Of a DNA stretch of 64,000 nt, positions 34,069-43,096 are shown one piece after another (position 1 is the stretch's first letter; the number at the start of each line of letters is the position of its first letter). The translations under genes were made by a program, and so were the position numbers. The stretch is from an uncultured Collinsella sp. GTDB lineage: Bacteria; Actinomycetota; Coriobacteriia; Coriobacteriales; Coriobacteriaceae. The notes beneath the pieces were generated by a model that saw nothing but the letters and a program-made list of their open reading frames with translations, did no database searches and was not told the DNA's origin. The DNA lies in the NCBI GenBank assembly GCA_900545665.1, contig UQZU01000008.1, forward strand, positions 1-64,000. The letters are read 5' to 3'.

Positions 34069-35331
34069 ATGGCAGAGAAACTCATTCCGCTGGAGGACGC
34101 GCAGTCGATTGTCCTGTCGCACGTTGCTCCGACCGATCTCGTCGAGATTCCCGTGTGGCAGGCGGCTGGTTTTCCCTTGGCCGAGGATGCTGTGGCCGAT
34201 ATCGACATTTCACCGTTTGCCAACAGCGCTATGGATGGATATGCCGTGCGCTCGGCGGACTTGGCGCAGGCATCTGGCGAGGCGCCGGTGACGCTCGACG
34301 TTATCGGACACGAGGCCGCGGGCCATGTGCTTGAGGGCGCTATCGGCGCGGGCGAGGCGGTCCGCATCATGACGGGCGCGCCGGTGCCCGAGGGTGCGGA
34401 TGCTGTGGTGAAGTACGAGATCGTCGATGTGCTCGACGGTGACGGCAACGAGGGCTCGCACGTTAGTTTTTCGGCGCCTGCTAAAGTGGGGGAGAACGTT
34501 CGCTCGGCTGCTGAGGAAGCGCATGCTGGCGATGTTGTGATGCACGCCGGCGAGGTCGTGGCTCCGGCCGGCGCCGGCTTGCTGGCAAGCGCCGGATACG
34601 CGAGCGTGAAGGTGCACGCTGCCCCGCGCGTGGGCATCATCTCGCTGGGCACGGAACTGGTCGCACCGAGTAGGGTACCGGCACGCGGTCAGATTCGCGA
34701 TTCCAACTCCTCGGCGCTGATGGCCGAGGCACTCGATGCCGGCGCCGAGCCCGTGTTCTACGGCATTGCGCCCGACGATGAGCAGGCGATTGCCGAGCTG
34801 GTGCATCGCGCCACGCGAGAGTGCGATTTTGTCATTACGAGCGGTGGCGCCTCGGCGGGCGACTACGACTATGTGACGGCGCTGGTTAAGCGCGAGGGCG
34901 AGGTGCTGTTTGATCGCATCTCGATGCGTCCGGGCAAGGCCATCACGTTTGGCTTGCTCGGGGGTAAGCCCTACCTGGGGCTTTCGGGCAATCCGGCAGC
35001 GGCGTATGTGGGCTTTGAGATGCTTGCCCGCCCGGCGATTCGCAAGATGCACGGCTTTGCCGAGGGTACGCGACCCGTGCAGCAGGCGATATTGACGCAC
35101 GGCGTGAAGAAGCGCCAGGATCGACGCTTCTTCGATCGCGCCACGGTTTTGCGCGACCCCGAGACCGGTAAGCTGTTGGTGACCGAGGCCAAGACGCAGA
35201 ATTCGGCGCTGCTCGGCACGATGCAGCGGGCCAACTGCCTGCTGCGTATTGACGAAGGACCGTGCGAGCTCAAGGCGGGCGACGTCGTGGATGTCGTGCG
35301 TGTCGACCTGCCCGAGGGAACGGTGCTGTAG
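34069..35331 (+). CDS. moeA: Molybdopterin molybdotransferase
   Basis: Protein of 420 aa, full MoeA length, inserting molybdate into adenylylated molybdopterin. NSAMDGYAVRSADLAQ near residue 49 and VITSGGASAGDYDYV near 258 are MoeA signatures. The C-terminal domain IV ends with GDVVDVVRVDLPEG. The start at 34069 has AAGAGG five bases upstream. It lies 10 bases before mogA on the same strand and leads into the molybdate transporter genes, forming a Mo-cofactor block for enzymes such as the formate dehydrogenase at 58 kb. Confidence 0.96.
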   Translation: MAEKLIPLEDAQSIVLSHVAPTDLVEIPVWQAAGFPLAEDAVADIDISPFANSAMDGYAVRSADLAQASGEAPVTLDVIGHEAAGHVLEGAIGAGEAVRIMTGAPVPEGADAVVKYEIVDVLDGDGNEGSHVSFSAPAKVGENVRSAAEEAHAGDVVMHAGEVVAPAGAGLLASAGYASVKVHAAPRVGIISLGTELVAPSRVPARGQIRDSNSSALMAEALDAGAEPVFYGIAPDDEQAIAELVHRATRECDFVITSGGASAGDYDYVTALVKREGEVLFDRISMRPGKAITFGLLGGKPYLGLSGNPAAAYVGFEMLARPAIRKMHGFAEGTRPVQQAILTHGVKKRQDRRFFDRATVLRDPETGKLLVTEAKTQNSALLGTMQRANCLLRIDEGPCELKAGDVVDVVRVDLPEGTVL

Positions 35332-35341
35332 GAGGAAGACT

Positions 35342-35821
35342 ATGGAGCTGAAAATTTCGATTGTGACGTGTTCGGACACGCGCGATCTTGCGCAGGACGA
35401 GGCGGGTGCCGCGCTCGAGGAGCTTATCGAGGCGCAGGGCTGGGCGGTCGCCTCGCATGTGGTCGTGCGCGACGACGTCAGCGAGATTGGTGATGCCATT
35501 GCGGAAGCCGCCGATGAGTGCCACGCCAATGTCGTGCTCACCTGCGGCGGCACGGGGCTTTCGATGCGCGACGTGACGCCCGAGGCGACGCGTGCCGTCT
35601 GCGACCGTGATGTGCCGGGTATTGCCGAGGCGATTCGCGCGTACTCGATGACCAAGACGCGCCGCGCAATGCTCTCGCGTGCTATTTGCATGCAACGAGG
35701 TCATACACTTGTCGTAAACTTTCCCGGTTCTACGAAGGCCGCCCGCGAAAGCTGGGAGGCCATAGCGGACCAGCTGGAGCATGCGGCTCAGATGACAGCG
35801 GGCGGCGGACATACCAACTAG
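35342..35821 (+). CDS. mogA: Molybdopterin adenylyltransferase, MogA/MoaB family
   Basis: Protein of 159 aa that adenylylates molybdopterin before Mo insertion. VLTCGGTGLSMRDVTPEATR near residue 65 is the conserved MogA/MoaB loop, and SRAICMQRGHTLVVNFPGS near 115 follows. The start at 35342 is preceded by TAGGAGGAAG. It is translated together with moeA. Family members of this length can be MogA or MoaB; context with moeA favours MogA function. Confidence 0.93.
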   Translation: MELKISIVTCSDTRDLAQDEAGAALEELIEAQGWAVASHVVVRDDVSEIGDAIAEAADECHANVVLTCGGTGLSMRDVTPEATRAVCDRDVPGIAEAIRAYSMTKTRRAMLSRAICMQRGHTLVVNFPGSTKAARESWEAIADQLEHAAQMTAGGGHTN

Positions 35822-35921
35822 GTGGTTTACCTGCGGCGGGGCGACCTGAACGGCTGCTCCGCTTTTGTTTTCCGCCGAAGCGACGCCGAGGTGCACGGTA
35901 ACTTGAAACTATATTCTCTGA

Positions 35922-35964
35922 CGAGAATAATTTCTCACTATCATTATTCTCGCAGAAGTATAAT
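35922..35964 (+). promoter_or_regulatory. modA promoter with overlapping inverted repeat
   Basis: Ten-bp arms CGAGAATAAT (35922-35931) and ATTATTCTCG (35943-35952) flank an 11-base spacer. A TATAAT -10 box lies at 35959-35964, and the -35 position falls inside the repeat. This arrangement fits a repressor site, possibly for a molybdate- or metal-sensing regulator. No ModE gene is in the window. Confidence 0.65.
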
Positions 35965-36024
35965 CTGATTGCAGATTAAAGCCCGCGGTGGGGTACCCGG
36001 GCACAAGGTCCGAAAGGGTTGAAT

Positions 36025-36900
36025 ATGTTCGATATGGTTTCTCGCCGCGGTTTTGTCTCGCTTTCTGCTGCCGCTGCCGCCGGCCTTGGCCTTGCTGGCT
36101 GCTCGGGCAACAAGACGTCCGAGCTCGCTGGTTCCGATACCGGCTCCGCCAAGTCTTCCTCTAAGAAGAAAGCTGTCGAGCTGCAGGTCTTTGCCGCCAA
36201 CTCGCTCGAGAAGGCCCTGCCCGAGGTTCAGGAGCTCTACACCGAGCAGACCGGCACCACCTTTGCCGACACGCAGTTTAAGGCGTCTGGCGACCTCGTC
36301 GAGCAGATGCGCGCCGGTGCTGCGGTCGACGTGCTCATCACGGCCTCCAAGGGCACCATGGACGACGCTGAGGCCGCCGAGCTCGTCGACTCCGACACGT
36401 GTGAGGACATGTTCGTCAACGACCTCGTGATCATTCGCGCCGAGGGCTCCGACACCAAGGTCGAGGCCATCGCCGACGTCGCGAATCTGGACGGCAAGAT
36501 CGCCATCGGCGACGCCAAGACCGTTCCCGCCGGAAAGTACGCCAACCAGGCTCTGGCCTCCGTGGGCCTCTATACCGGCACCGAGGGCGACGACGGCGAG
36601 TATACTCCCGAGATCGCCGACAAGGTCGCACTGGCCGACAAAGTTGGTACCGCCGCCGCCTATGTGTCCACAGGCGACTGCGTGGCTGGATTTGTCTACA
36701 GCTCCGATATCTTCCGCTACGACGGCATCGAGGAGGCCTTCGTGTGTCCCGAGGACTCGCACAAGCCCATCGTGTATCCGGGCGCTGTCGCCGAGAGCTC
36801 CGAGCATGCCGACGAAGCCAAGGCGTTCATCGACTTCTGTCTGACCAACAAAAAGGCCCAGAAGATTTGGGCCAAGTACGGCTTTGAGCTTTCCGCGTAG
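36025..36900 (+). CDS. modA: Molybdate ABC transporter substrate-binding lipoprotein
   Basis: Protein of 291 aa. The N-terminus SRRGFVSLSAAAAAGLGLAG-C is a twin-arginine signal with a lipobox, so the protein is exported folded and lipid-anchored. The mature part begins VELQVFAANSLEKALPEVQ, typical of ModA, with conserved ASKGTMDDAE and KVALADKVGTAAAYVSTGDC regions. It binds molybdate (or tungstate). GAAAGGG lies six bases before ATG 36025. modB begins right after. Confidence 0.95.
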   Translation: MFDMVSRRGFVSLSAAAAAGLGLAGCSGNKTSELAGSDTGSAKSSSKKKAVELQVFAANSLEKALPEVQELYTEQTGTTFADTQFKASGDLVEQMRAGAAVDVLITASKGTMDDAEAAELVDSDTCEDMFVNDLVIIRAEGSDTKVEAIADVANLDGKIAIGDAKTVPAGKYANQALASVGLYTGTEGDDGEYTPEIADKVALADKVGTAAAYVSTGDCVAGFVYSSDIFRYDGIEEAFVCPEDSHKPIVYPGAVAESSEHADEAKAFIDFCLTNKKAQKIWAKYGFELSA

Positions 36901-36968
36901 TGCGGCTTGGCGCGATAATTCCATCGTTTTGTGTTTCACTCCGTCCTTGTATTCGCTTGGAGCTTTTC

Positions 36969-38411
36969 GTGCTTAATAGATTCCGCATGCTTGTCGCCTG
37001 TGCTTTGACCTTCGCGCTTTGCTGGGTGCCGGGATTTGCGTTTGCTGGGGACGCTGAGGACGGGGCCCAGGTTGCTGCGACCGCCCATGGGCTTTCCTAT
37101 GGGATCGAGGGTTTTGAGCGGTTGGCCAAGGGGACCGCTCGTGCCATGGAGGGCCAGCCTGAGGGCTACCGGTTTCCCGTTGACGAGGACGTGGACCTTG
37201 TAGTGGCGCCTGCTGCCGATCGCGTTGTGGTGTGGATATCGCCCAACGCGGTCGAGAAGTATGGATTGGATCCGCAGGACAACGAGTGCGTATCGGGTCT
37301 TAAGGCCCTCGTCTGTGAGCTCGACAGCGCAAACTGCATGGGAGGTGCGCAGCTAGGGGACGTGGACCTTCCTTGGTATGTCACGGCGGATACAAGGTTT
37401 GATGCCGGTGGGTATACCTATGGCTTTGACGAGCGCGGTGCGGATGGGGACCGCTATGTGGTGATTGCATCAGCCTCGGGTGATGCCAAGGGCGGTGCGC
37501 GTTGGCTTGATAGCGCTCAAATGGTAGAAGCGTCGTCTGTCGTGCTGCGGGATGAGCAGAGGCCCTTGACCTCCCTGGCTTCCTTTTTGGGCGACATCGA
37601 CTATCGCCCGTTTTGGGTGTCCATTAAAACGAGCGGTCTTGCCCTGCTGATTTCCTTTGCGCTGGGCCTGTTCGCCGCGTGGAAGACCATGGGTACCTCG
37701 AGTCGCATCAAGGGCCTGCTCGATTCGGTCTTTACGATTCCTATGGTGCTGCCGCCAACGGTTTGCGGCTTTCTGCTCCTCATGCTGTTTGGCCGCTCGA
37801 CCGGGGTGGGCCAGTGGCTCATCGCGCACGGCGTCTCGATCGTCTTTACGTGGCCCGCGGCGGTGATATCTGCCGTGGTGGTGTCGTTTCCCCTGGTCTA
37901 CCGTACGGCGCTCGGAGCCTTCGAGAGCCTCGACACGCAGATGCTCGACGCCGCGCGAACCTTGGGATGGTCCGAACGTCGCATCTTTGCCAAGCTCATG
38001 ATGCCGCTCGGCTGGCCCTCCATCGCCGCCGGCACGGTGCTCGCCTTCGCGCGTGCCATGGGCGAGTTTGGCTGCACCCTGTTCTTTGCGGGCAACTATG
38101 CCGGCATTACCCAGACCATCCCCATCGCCATCTACTTTGAGTGGATGGGCGGCAACACGTCGGTGGCTCTCTTTTGGGTTGTCGTCGTGATCGCCTTTAG
38201 CTTCTTGGTCATCCTGTTTATCAACATGTACACGGCGCACTCGCAAAAGTATCGCGAGCGGGACCTTTCCCGCGCGGAGCGCAAGCAGGCCAAAGATCTC
38301 GCCGGACAGGGCGATTCGCTCGACCCAGTCGGCGGCGATGCGCTGCGCATCGATCGCGAGGCGTTGGCCGAGCTTATGCGCGATGACACGGTCGCAAAGG
38401 GAGGTCGATAG
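36969..38411 (+). CDS. modB: Molybdate ABC permease with extra N-terminal exported domain
   Basis: Protein of 480 aa. After a signal-like segment (about residues 5-26, ending FAFA) comes a soluble domain of about 190 residues with no recognised family. A standard ModB permease of about 230 residues follows, starting near FWVSIKTSGLALLISFALG. The permease EAA loop is AARTLGWSERRIFAKLMMP near residue 335, followed by AFARAMGEFGCTLFFAGN. The start is taken as GTG 36969, six bases after GGAG and just before the signal segment; a GTG at 36900 overlapping the modA stop would add 23 residues. Common ModB proteins are about 225 aa, so the added domain is unusual. Confidence 0.88.
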   Translation: MLNRFRMLVACALTFALCWVPGFAFAGDAEDGAQVAATAHGLSYGIEGFERLAKGTARAMEGQPEGYRFPVDEDVDLVVAPAADRVVVWISPNAVEKYGLDPQDNECVSGLKALVCELDSANCMGGAQLGDVDLPWYVTADTRFDAGGYTYGFDERGADGDRYVVIASASGDAKGGARWLDSAQMVEASSVVLRDEQRPLTSLASFLGDIDYRPFWVSIKTSGLALLISFALGLFAAWKTMGTSSRIKGLLDSVFTIPMVLPPTVCGFLLLMLFGRSTGVGQWLIAHGVSIVFTWPAAVISAVVVSFPLVYRTALGAFESLDTQMLDAARTLGWSERRIFAKLMMPLGWPSIAAGTVLAFARAMGEFGCTLFFAGNYAGITQTIPIAIYFEWMGGNTSVALFWVVVVIAFSFLVILFINMYTAHSQKYRERDLSRAERKQAKDLAGQGDSLDPVGGDALRIDREALAELMRDDTVAKGGR

Positions 38412-38414
38412 GCC

Positions 38415-39485
38415 ATGTCGCTCGTTCTGGATATAAAAAAGCACTATCCCGGGTTTATGCTCGACATGCAGCTTGAGGCCGGCGAGGAGCGCGTGGCGTT
38501 GCTCGGTGCCTCGGGTTGCGGCAAGAGCTGCACACTTCGCTGCATTGCCGGTGTGGAGACGCCCGACGAGGGCAAGATCGTCGTCAACGGCGTGACCTTT
38601 TTTGACTCGACGGCGGGCATCAACCTGTCGCCACAGGCGCGCAAATGCGCCCTGCTGTTCCAAAACTATCAGCTGTTTCCCAACATGACGGTGGCCGATA
38701 ACGTATGTGCCGGCGTAAAGGACGCGGGCGACGCCGCGGCGCGCAAAAAGCTTGCCGAGTGCTATTTGGGCATTTTCGGCCTGGCCGACTTTGCCGACCG
38801 CTATCCCGCGCGACTCTCGGGCGGTCAGCAGCAACGTGTGGCGCTTGCGCGCATGGTGGCGGCGCATCCGGGCATTTTTATGTTCGACGAGCCCATGAGC
38901 GCGCTCGATTCCTATCTTAAGAGCGCACTCGAGCAGAACATGCTCGACCTGTTCGATGTGTGCAACCGCACCGTGCTCTACGTGAGCCACGACATCGACG
39001 AAGCATGCCGCCTCTGCCAGCGCATCTGCGTGATGCACGACGGGCATGTTGAGGAGACCGGCTCCGTCGAGGACGTGGTCCGCCGTCCGCAGACGCTGGC
39101 GGCACTGCGTCTGACGGGCTGCAAGAACACAAGCCGGGCGCGCAAGATTGGGCCTCGGGAAGTTGAAGCCCTGGACTGGGGCATGACCTTTAACGTGGGC
39201 CATGAGGTTCCCGATAACGTGACGTACCTCGGTATTCGTGCGAGCTACTTCCATGTTGACAAACGCGCGGAGCGCGGTCGCAACAGCTACGATTTGCACG
39301 TGGCCCGTGTGAGCGATTCGCGCTTTGAGCGGCTGGTGCTGCTGGACGTGCCGCGTGTTGATGCGCCCACGCGTCTGCAGTGGAAGGTGAATAAGGTGAG
39401 TGTACCCGTGGAAGAGCTGCCGCAGGCGGGTGAGACTCTGCGCATACATTTTGATGCAAGCAGGATTCATCTCGTTTGCCGATAA
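38415..39485 (+). CDS. modC: Molybdate ABC transporter ATPase
   Basis: Protein of 356 aa. Walker A is LLGASGCGKSCTLRCIAG near residue 30, the Q-loop LLFQNYQLFPNMTV near 80, the signature LSGGQQQRVALARM near 135, and Walker B IFMFDEPMSALD near 155. The C-terminal 120 residues form a regulatory domain of the ModC/MOP type, though a clear molybdopterin-binding motif is not seen. It starts three bases after modB ends, so it is translationally linked. A terminator follows at 39498-39532. Confidence 0.94.
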   Translation: MSLVLDIKKHYPGFMLDMQLEAGEERVALLGASGCGKSCTLRCIAGVETPDEGKIVVNGVTFFDSTAGINLSPQARKCALLFQNYQLFPNMTVADNVCAGVKDAGDAAARKKLAECYLGIFGLADFADRYPARLSGGQQQRVALARMVAAHPGIFMFDEPMSALDSYLKSALEQNMLDLFDVCNRTVLYVSHDIDEACRLCQRICVMHDGHVEETGSVEDVVRRPQTLAALRLTGCKNTSRARKIGPREVEALDWGMTFNVGHEVPDNVTYLGIRASYFHVDKRAERGRNSYDLHVARVSDSRFERLVLLDVPRVDAPTRLQWKVNKVSVPVEELPQAGETLRIHFDASRIHLVCR

Positions 39486-39497
39486 TGCGGGGGCGAT

Positions 39498-39532
39498 GCG
39501 GTCGAGGAGGTATTCCTCGACCGCTTTATTTT
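39498..39532 (+). terminator. Terminator after modC
   Basis: Eleven-base-pair stem GCGGTCGAGGA/TCCTCGACCGC with a five-base loop, followed by TTTATTTTC. Confidence 0.9.
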
Positions 39533-39574
39533 CACTTCGCCGTTCGCCGATTTCTACATGACTAAACCTTATCA

Positions 39575-39596
39575 GTCTGATAATTAATTATCAGAC
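39575..39596 (+). promoter_or_regulatory. Perfect 22-bp palindrome, candidate operator
   Basis: GTCTGATAAT followed by its exact reverse complement with no gap gives a 22-bp AT-rich palindrome, 355 bases before the first double-cubane reductase gene. Its size and symmetry fit a dimeric repressor or activator site. The rest of the 444-base spacer 39486-39929 holds the modC terminator, this palindrome, a short frame at 39702 and a CGGAGCCG/CGGCTCCG inverted repeat near 39756-39795. Confidence 0.6.
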
Positions 39597-39701
39597 AGTG
39601 AGATGCTCACATCCCGACGCTGTCGTACGCATGTCGGCGGTGTTCGTCTGGACGACAACCGTTGATATAGTTACCTTCGACGAGAAAAGGAGGGCGCGCT
39701 G

Positions 39702-39770
39702 ATGCCGCAGAAGACATATTCGCGTCGCGTTGCGGCGCGCGCCCTGTATATGGCTCGGAGCCGCATATGA
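39702..39770 (+). CDS. Possible 22-aa leader peptide
   Basis: ATG at 39702 with AAAAGGAGGG nine bases upstream opens a 22-codon frame ending TGA. The peptide starts MPQKTYSRRVAARAL and is rich in Arg and Ala. It lies 159 bases before the first double-cubane reductase gene and runs into an inverted repeat. The good ribosome site is the main support; a role in regulation is a guess. Confidence 0.35.
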   Translation: MPQKTYSRRVAARALYMARSRI

Positions 39771-39929
39771 GCAGGTATGTTCACGGCTCCGGGAGAGACG
39801 ACGTACAACTAAATAATCAGCTGCAAAGCAGGTTCCCCAAAATTCCGGGTTTAGGCACGGCTGGGTTTTCGCCGCCCACCGTGCAGAAATACCGTAGCTA
39901 TTCATTTTTGGTTCGAGAGGGGAACCGTC

Positions 39930-41213
39930 ATGGCTGAAGAATTCGATTTCCATCCGATGTGGGAAAGCCTCGGCATGAATCTTGCCGACCACGACATGCT
40001 GCTGGGCGCCGTGGGCCAGATGTACGGCGATATGTTCCTGACACAGAACAATCGCCCCAAGTCTACGTCCTACCTGGATTTTGTCGCCACCAACATCCAC
40101 AGCGGCCGTATTAAGGAGATGCTCGACAAGAAGGAGGCCGGCGAGGCCACCAAGATCGTCGGTTCGTTCTGCGTCTACGTGCCCGAAGAGATCGTGCTTG
40201 CCTGCGATGGCATCCCCGTGGGCCTGTGCTCGGGTGCCGACTGGGCAACGGACAAGGTTGAGGAGCACTTGCCGCGCAACACCTGTCCGCTCATCAAGAG
40301 CTTTGCCGGCTTTAAGCTGGGCGAGGTCTGCCCCTACATTGAGTCGAGTGACCTGGTCGTGGGTGAGAACACCTGCGACGGCAAGAAAAAGGCCTACGAG
40401 TTCTTTGCCACGCAAAAGAACATGTACGTCATGGATATTCCCAACGTACACGACGAGTCGACGCTCGTGACCTGGAAGGCCGAGGTCAAGAAGCTCGCCG
40501 CCAAGATCGAGGAAGAGTGCGGCGTCAAGATCACGCCCGAGCGTCTGAAGGCCGCCATCCACGCCGTCAATGAGAAGCGTCGCGCCCTGCAGCGCCTCGC
40601 TGCCACGCGCGCTGCCGACCCGGCGCCCATCAGCGGTCTCGACAGCCTGCTGACCGTTCAGGCCGCCTTTATGGACGACACGCCGCGTCTGACCGGAGCC
40701 ATCAACGAGATGGCCGCCGAGTGCGAGCAGCGTGTCGAGGCCGGCGAGGGCGTGGCGCCCAAGGGGACCAAGCGCATCCTGTACACCGGTACGCCCATGG
40801 CCGTGCCCAACTGGAAGCTGTTCAACCTTATCGAGAAGGCCGGCGGCGTCGTGGTGGGCGAGGAGTCCTGCACGGGCTCGCGCTACTACAAGGACCTGGT
40901 CGACGAGTCCGGCGAGACGGTCGACGAGATGCTCGACGCCATCGCCGAGCGCTACTTTAAGATCAACTGCGCCGTCTTTACGCCCAACGATCAGCGTATG
41001 AAGGACATTGTCCAGATGGCCAAGGACCTGCATGCCGACGGTATCGTCGACGTGGCCCTGCAGTTCTGCACACTCTACGAGATGGAGTCCTTCGCTGTGG
41101 AGAAGGCCGCAGAGGAGGCGGGCATTCCGTTTATGCACATCACGACCGACTACGCCGGTGAGGACGCCGGTCAGCTCCAGACCCGCATCGAGGCCTTCCT
41201 CGAGACGATTTAG
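39930..41213 (+). CDS. Double-cubane-cluster reductase, 2-hydroxyacyl-CoA dehydratase family (first copy)
   Basis: Protein of 427 aa in the HgdB/BcrBC superfamily, resembling the single-subunit double-cubane cluster (DCCP-type) ATP-dependent reductases. Conserved cysteine blocks: GSFCVYVPEEIVLACDG near residue 88, NTCPLIKSFAGF near 117, GENTCDGKKKAYEF near 147, GGVVVGEESCTGSRYYKDL near 310, and INCAVFTPND near 350. Such enzymes receive electrons from an ATP-hydrolysing activase and carry out very low-potential reductions; their natural substrates are mostly unknown. GAGAGGGG precedes the start. An ABC importer follows at once, and a second homologue and an activase lie downstream. Confidence 0.9.
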   Translation: MAEEFDFHPMWESLGMNLADHDMLLGAVGQMYGDMFLTQNNRPKSTSYLDFVATNIHSGRIKEMLDKKEAGEATKIVGSFCVYVPEEIVLACDGIPVGLCSGADWATDKVEEHLPRNTCPLIKSFAGFKLGEVCPYIESSDLVVGENTCDGKKKAYEFFATQKNMYVMDIPNVHDESTLVTWKAEVKKLAAKIEEECGVKITPERLKAAIHAVNEKRRALQRLAATRAADPAPISGLDSLLTVQAAFMDDTPRLTGAINEMAAECEQRVEAGEGVAPKGTKRILYTGTPMAVPNWKLFNLIEKAGGVVVGEESCTGSRYYKDLVDESGETVDEMLDAIAERYFKINCAVFTPNDQRMKDIVQMAKDLHADGIVDVALQFCTLYEMESFAVEKAAEEAGIPFMHITTDYAGEDAGQLQTRIEAFLETI

Positions 41214-41397
41214 CCGCACCTGCGCCAAGCTGTGCCGCCGGGTGTTCCTGTCCACGCGATAGGGATTTCTCCGTTGCCATGTCGGCCGGTGTCCGGATGC
41301 ACCGCAGGGCGCCGGCCGGCTTCGCATAGCTGCCGGGGCGGGGATTTCCACCGTGCCGGCAGATTCTATCCGTTTGTTCAGACACGAAAGGAACTCA

Positions 41398-43008
41398 ATG
41401 AACAACGACCTTTTCAAGGCGGGCGTTTCCCGTCGCGGTTTTCTGACCGGCTCCGCTGCCCTGTGCGCCATGGCGGGCCTCGGCCTCACCGGCTGCGGCG
41501 GTTCGGGCGCCGAAAGCGGTAGCGCCGCTGCCTCCGGCCAGGATGTGGAGTATCGCGACGAGCTGCAGATCGCGCTCCCGGCGAGCCCGGACGGCCTCGA
41601 TCCGCACACCACGTCGTCGCTTGTGACCATGGACATCATCTGCAACGTCGTCGAGCCGCTCTTTGGCCTCGATAGCGACTACGAGCCCCAACCCGTGCTG
41701 GCCAAGGGCTATGAGGTCTCCGACGACGGCCTGACCTACACCATCAAGCTGCGCGAGGGCGTCACCTTCCACAACGGCAAGGAGTTTGGCTCCGAGGACG
41801 TCGTGGCCTCGATGAACCGCTGGCTCACCGTCAACGACCGCGCCGCGAGCCTGTTGCCCGGCGCCACCTTCGCCGCCTCGGGCGACCACGAGGTCACCTG
41901 CACGCTGACCGAGCCCGCCATCGACTTTCTGATCATCCTGGGCAATCACTCCCAGTATCCGGGCATCTTCCCCTCCGAGGTCATCGAGGCCGCGGGCGAT
42001 ACCGGCGTGACCGAGTACGTGGGTACCGGTGCCTACAAGTTTGCGGAGTGGAAGCAGGACCAGTACGTCCATCTCACCCGCTACGAGGACTATGTCGCCG
42101 CCCGCGGCAAGGCTTCGGGCTACACCGGCAAGGTCTCCGCGCCCACCAAGGACATCTACTATCAGTTCGTGACCGAGGCCTCCACGCGCGTGAGCGGGTT
42201 TGAGACCGGCGAGTACGATATCGCTGGCGAGATTCCCACCGAGAACTACCATGACTTCGATGGCAACGACGACGTCAAGCTCTACACCCATAACGCCGGC
42301 GTTCTGACCGCCTTCCTCAACATGAACGAGGGCATCTTCGCCGACGAGGAGATCCGCAAGTGCGCTCTCATGGCTATCGACTGCGAGGCGGCCGCTCTTG
42401 CTGCCTATGGTGAGAAGGAGCTCTTCAATATCGATCCCAACCTTGGCAACCCCGAGAACACTCAGTGGGCGACCGATGCGGGCAAGAAGTACTTTAACCA
42501 GGCCGACGCCAAGGCCGCCAAGAAGGCCCTGGCCAAGACCTCTTATGCCGGTGAGACGGTCAAGCTGCTGACCACCCCCGACTACAAGGATATGTACAAC
42601 GCCACCGTCGCGCTGCAGGAGCAGCTCGAGAAGGCCGGCTTCACCGCCGAGGTCGACAGCTACGAGTTCGCGACCTTCATGGACATCCGCTCCGGCAAGC
42701 CCGAGCAGTGGGACCTCTTTGTGGCCTCCACCAACTACAAGCCCATCCCGGCCCAGTCCCTCTCGGTCTCCAAGGCCTTCTATGGCCTGTCCGACGAGAA
42801 GGCGCTCAAGCTCGTGGCCGAGACCCGCACCGCCAAGGACACCGACGCCGCGGCCAAGAAGTGGGCCGAGGCTCAGGAGCGCCTCTATGAGATCGCCGTC
42901 ATCGAGCCGCTTTGCCACTACGCTTCCGTCACGGGCACCCAGGCAGACGTCGAGGACGTCGAGGTGCTCGACGGCGCCATCGTTTGGAACGCCAAGCGTC
43001 CGGAGTAA
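41398..43008 (+). CDS. ABC transporter substrate-binding lipoprotein, peptide/nickel type
   Basis: Protein of 536 aa of the SBP_bac_5 family. The N-terminus SRRGFLTGSAALCAMAGLGLTG-C shows a twin-arginine signal with lipobox, so it is exported folded and anchored outside. The mature domain begins with ELQIALPASPDGLDPHTTSS and contains YTIKLREGVTFHNGKEF, standard for peptide, opine or nickel binding proteins. AAAGGAA lies before ATG 41398. Permeases and ATPases follow in order. The ligand cannot be told; peptide and Ni-chelate are the main options. Confidence 0.92.
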   Translation: MNNDLFKAGVSRRGFLTGSAALCAMAGLGLTGCGGSGAESGSAAASGQDVEYRDELQIALPASPDGLDPHTTSSLVTMDIICNVVEPLFGLDSDYEPQPVLAKGYEVSDDGLTYTIKLREGVTFHNGKEFGSEDVVASMNRWLTVNDRAASLLPGATFAASGDHEVTCTLTEPAIDFLIILGNHSQYPGIFPSEVIEAAGDTGVTEYVGTGAYKFAEWKQDQYVHLTRYEDYVAARGKASGYTGKVSAPTKDIYYQFVTEASTRVSGFETGEYDIAGEIPTENYHDFDGNDDVKLYTHNAGVLTAFLNMNEGIFADEEIRKCALMAIDCEAAALAAYGEKELFNIDPNLGNPENTQWATDAGKKYFNQADAKAAKKALAKTSYAGETVKLLTTPDYKDMYNATVALQEQLEKAGFTAEVDSYEFATFMDIRSGKPEQWDLFVASTNYKPIPAQSLSVSKAFYGLSDEKALKLVAETRTAKDTDAAAKKWAEAQERLYEIAVIEPLCHYASVTGTQADVEDVEVLDGAIVWNAKRPE

Positions 43009-43096
43009 TGCAATAGATGGCGTGGCGGCTGGAGGGGTCTGGTCCCCTGTGGCTGCCACGCCCTGTCCACGTTCAGAGGGGAAATAGACGCCTCGC

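Noticed and set aside
37470..39470. Long minus-strand frame of about 660 codons over modB/modC
   Set aside because: Antisense shadow of the molybdate transporter genes; composition is typical of a reversed GC-rich coding strand.
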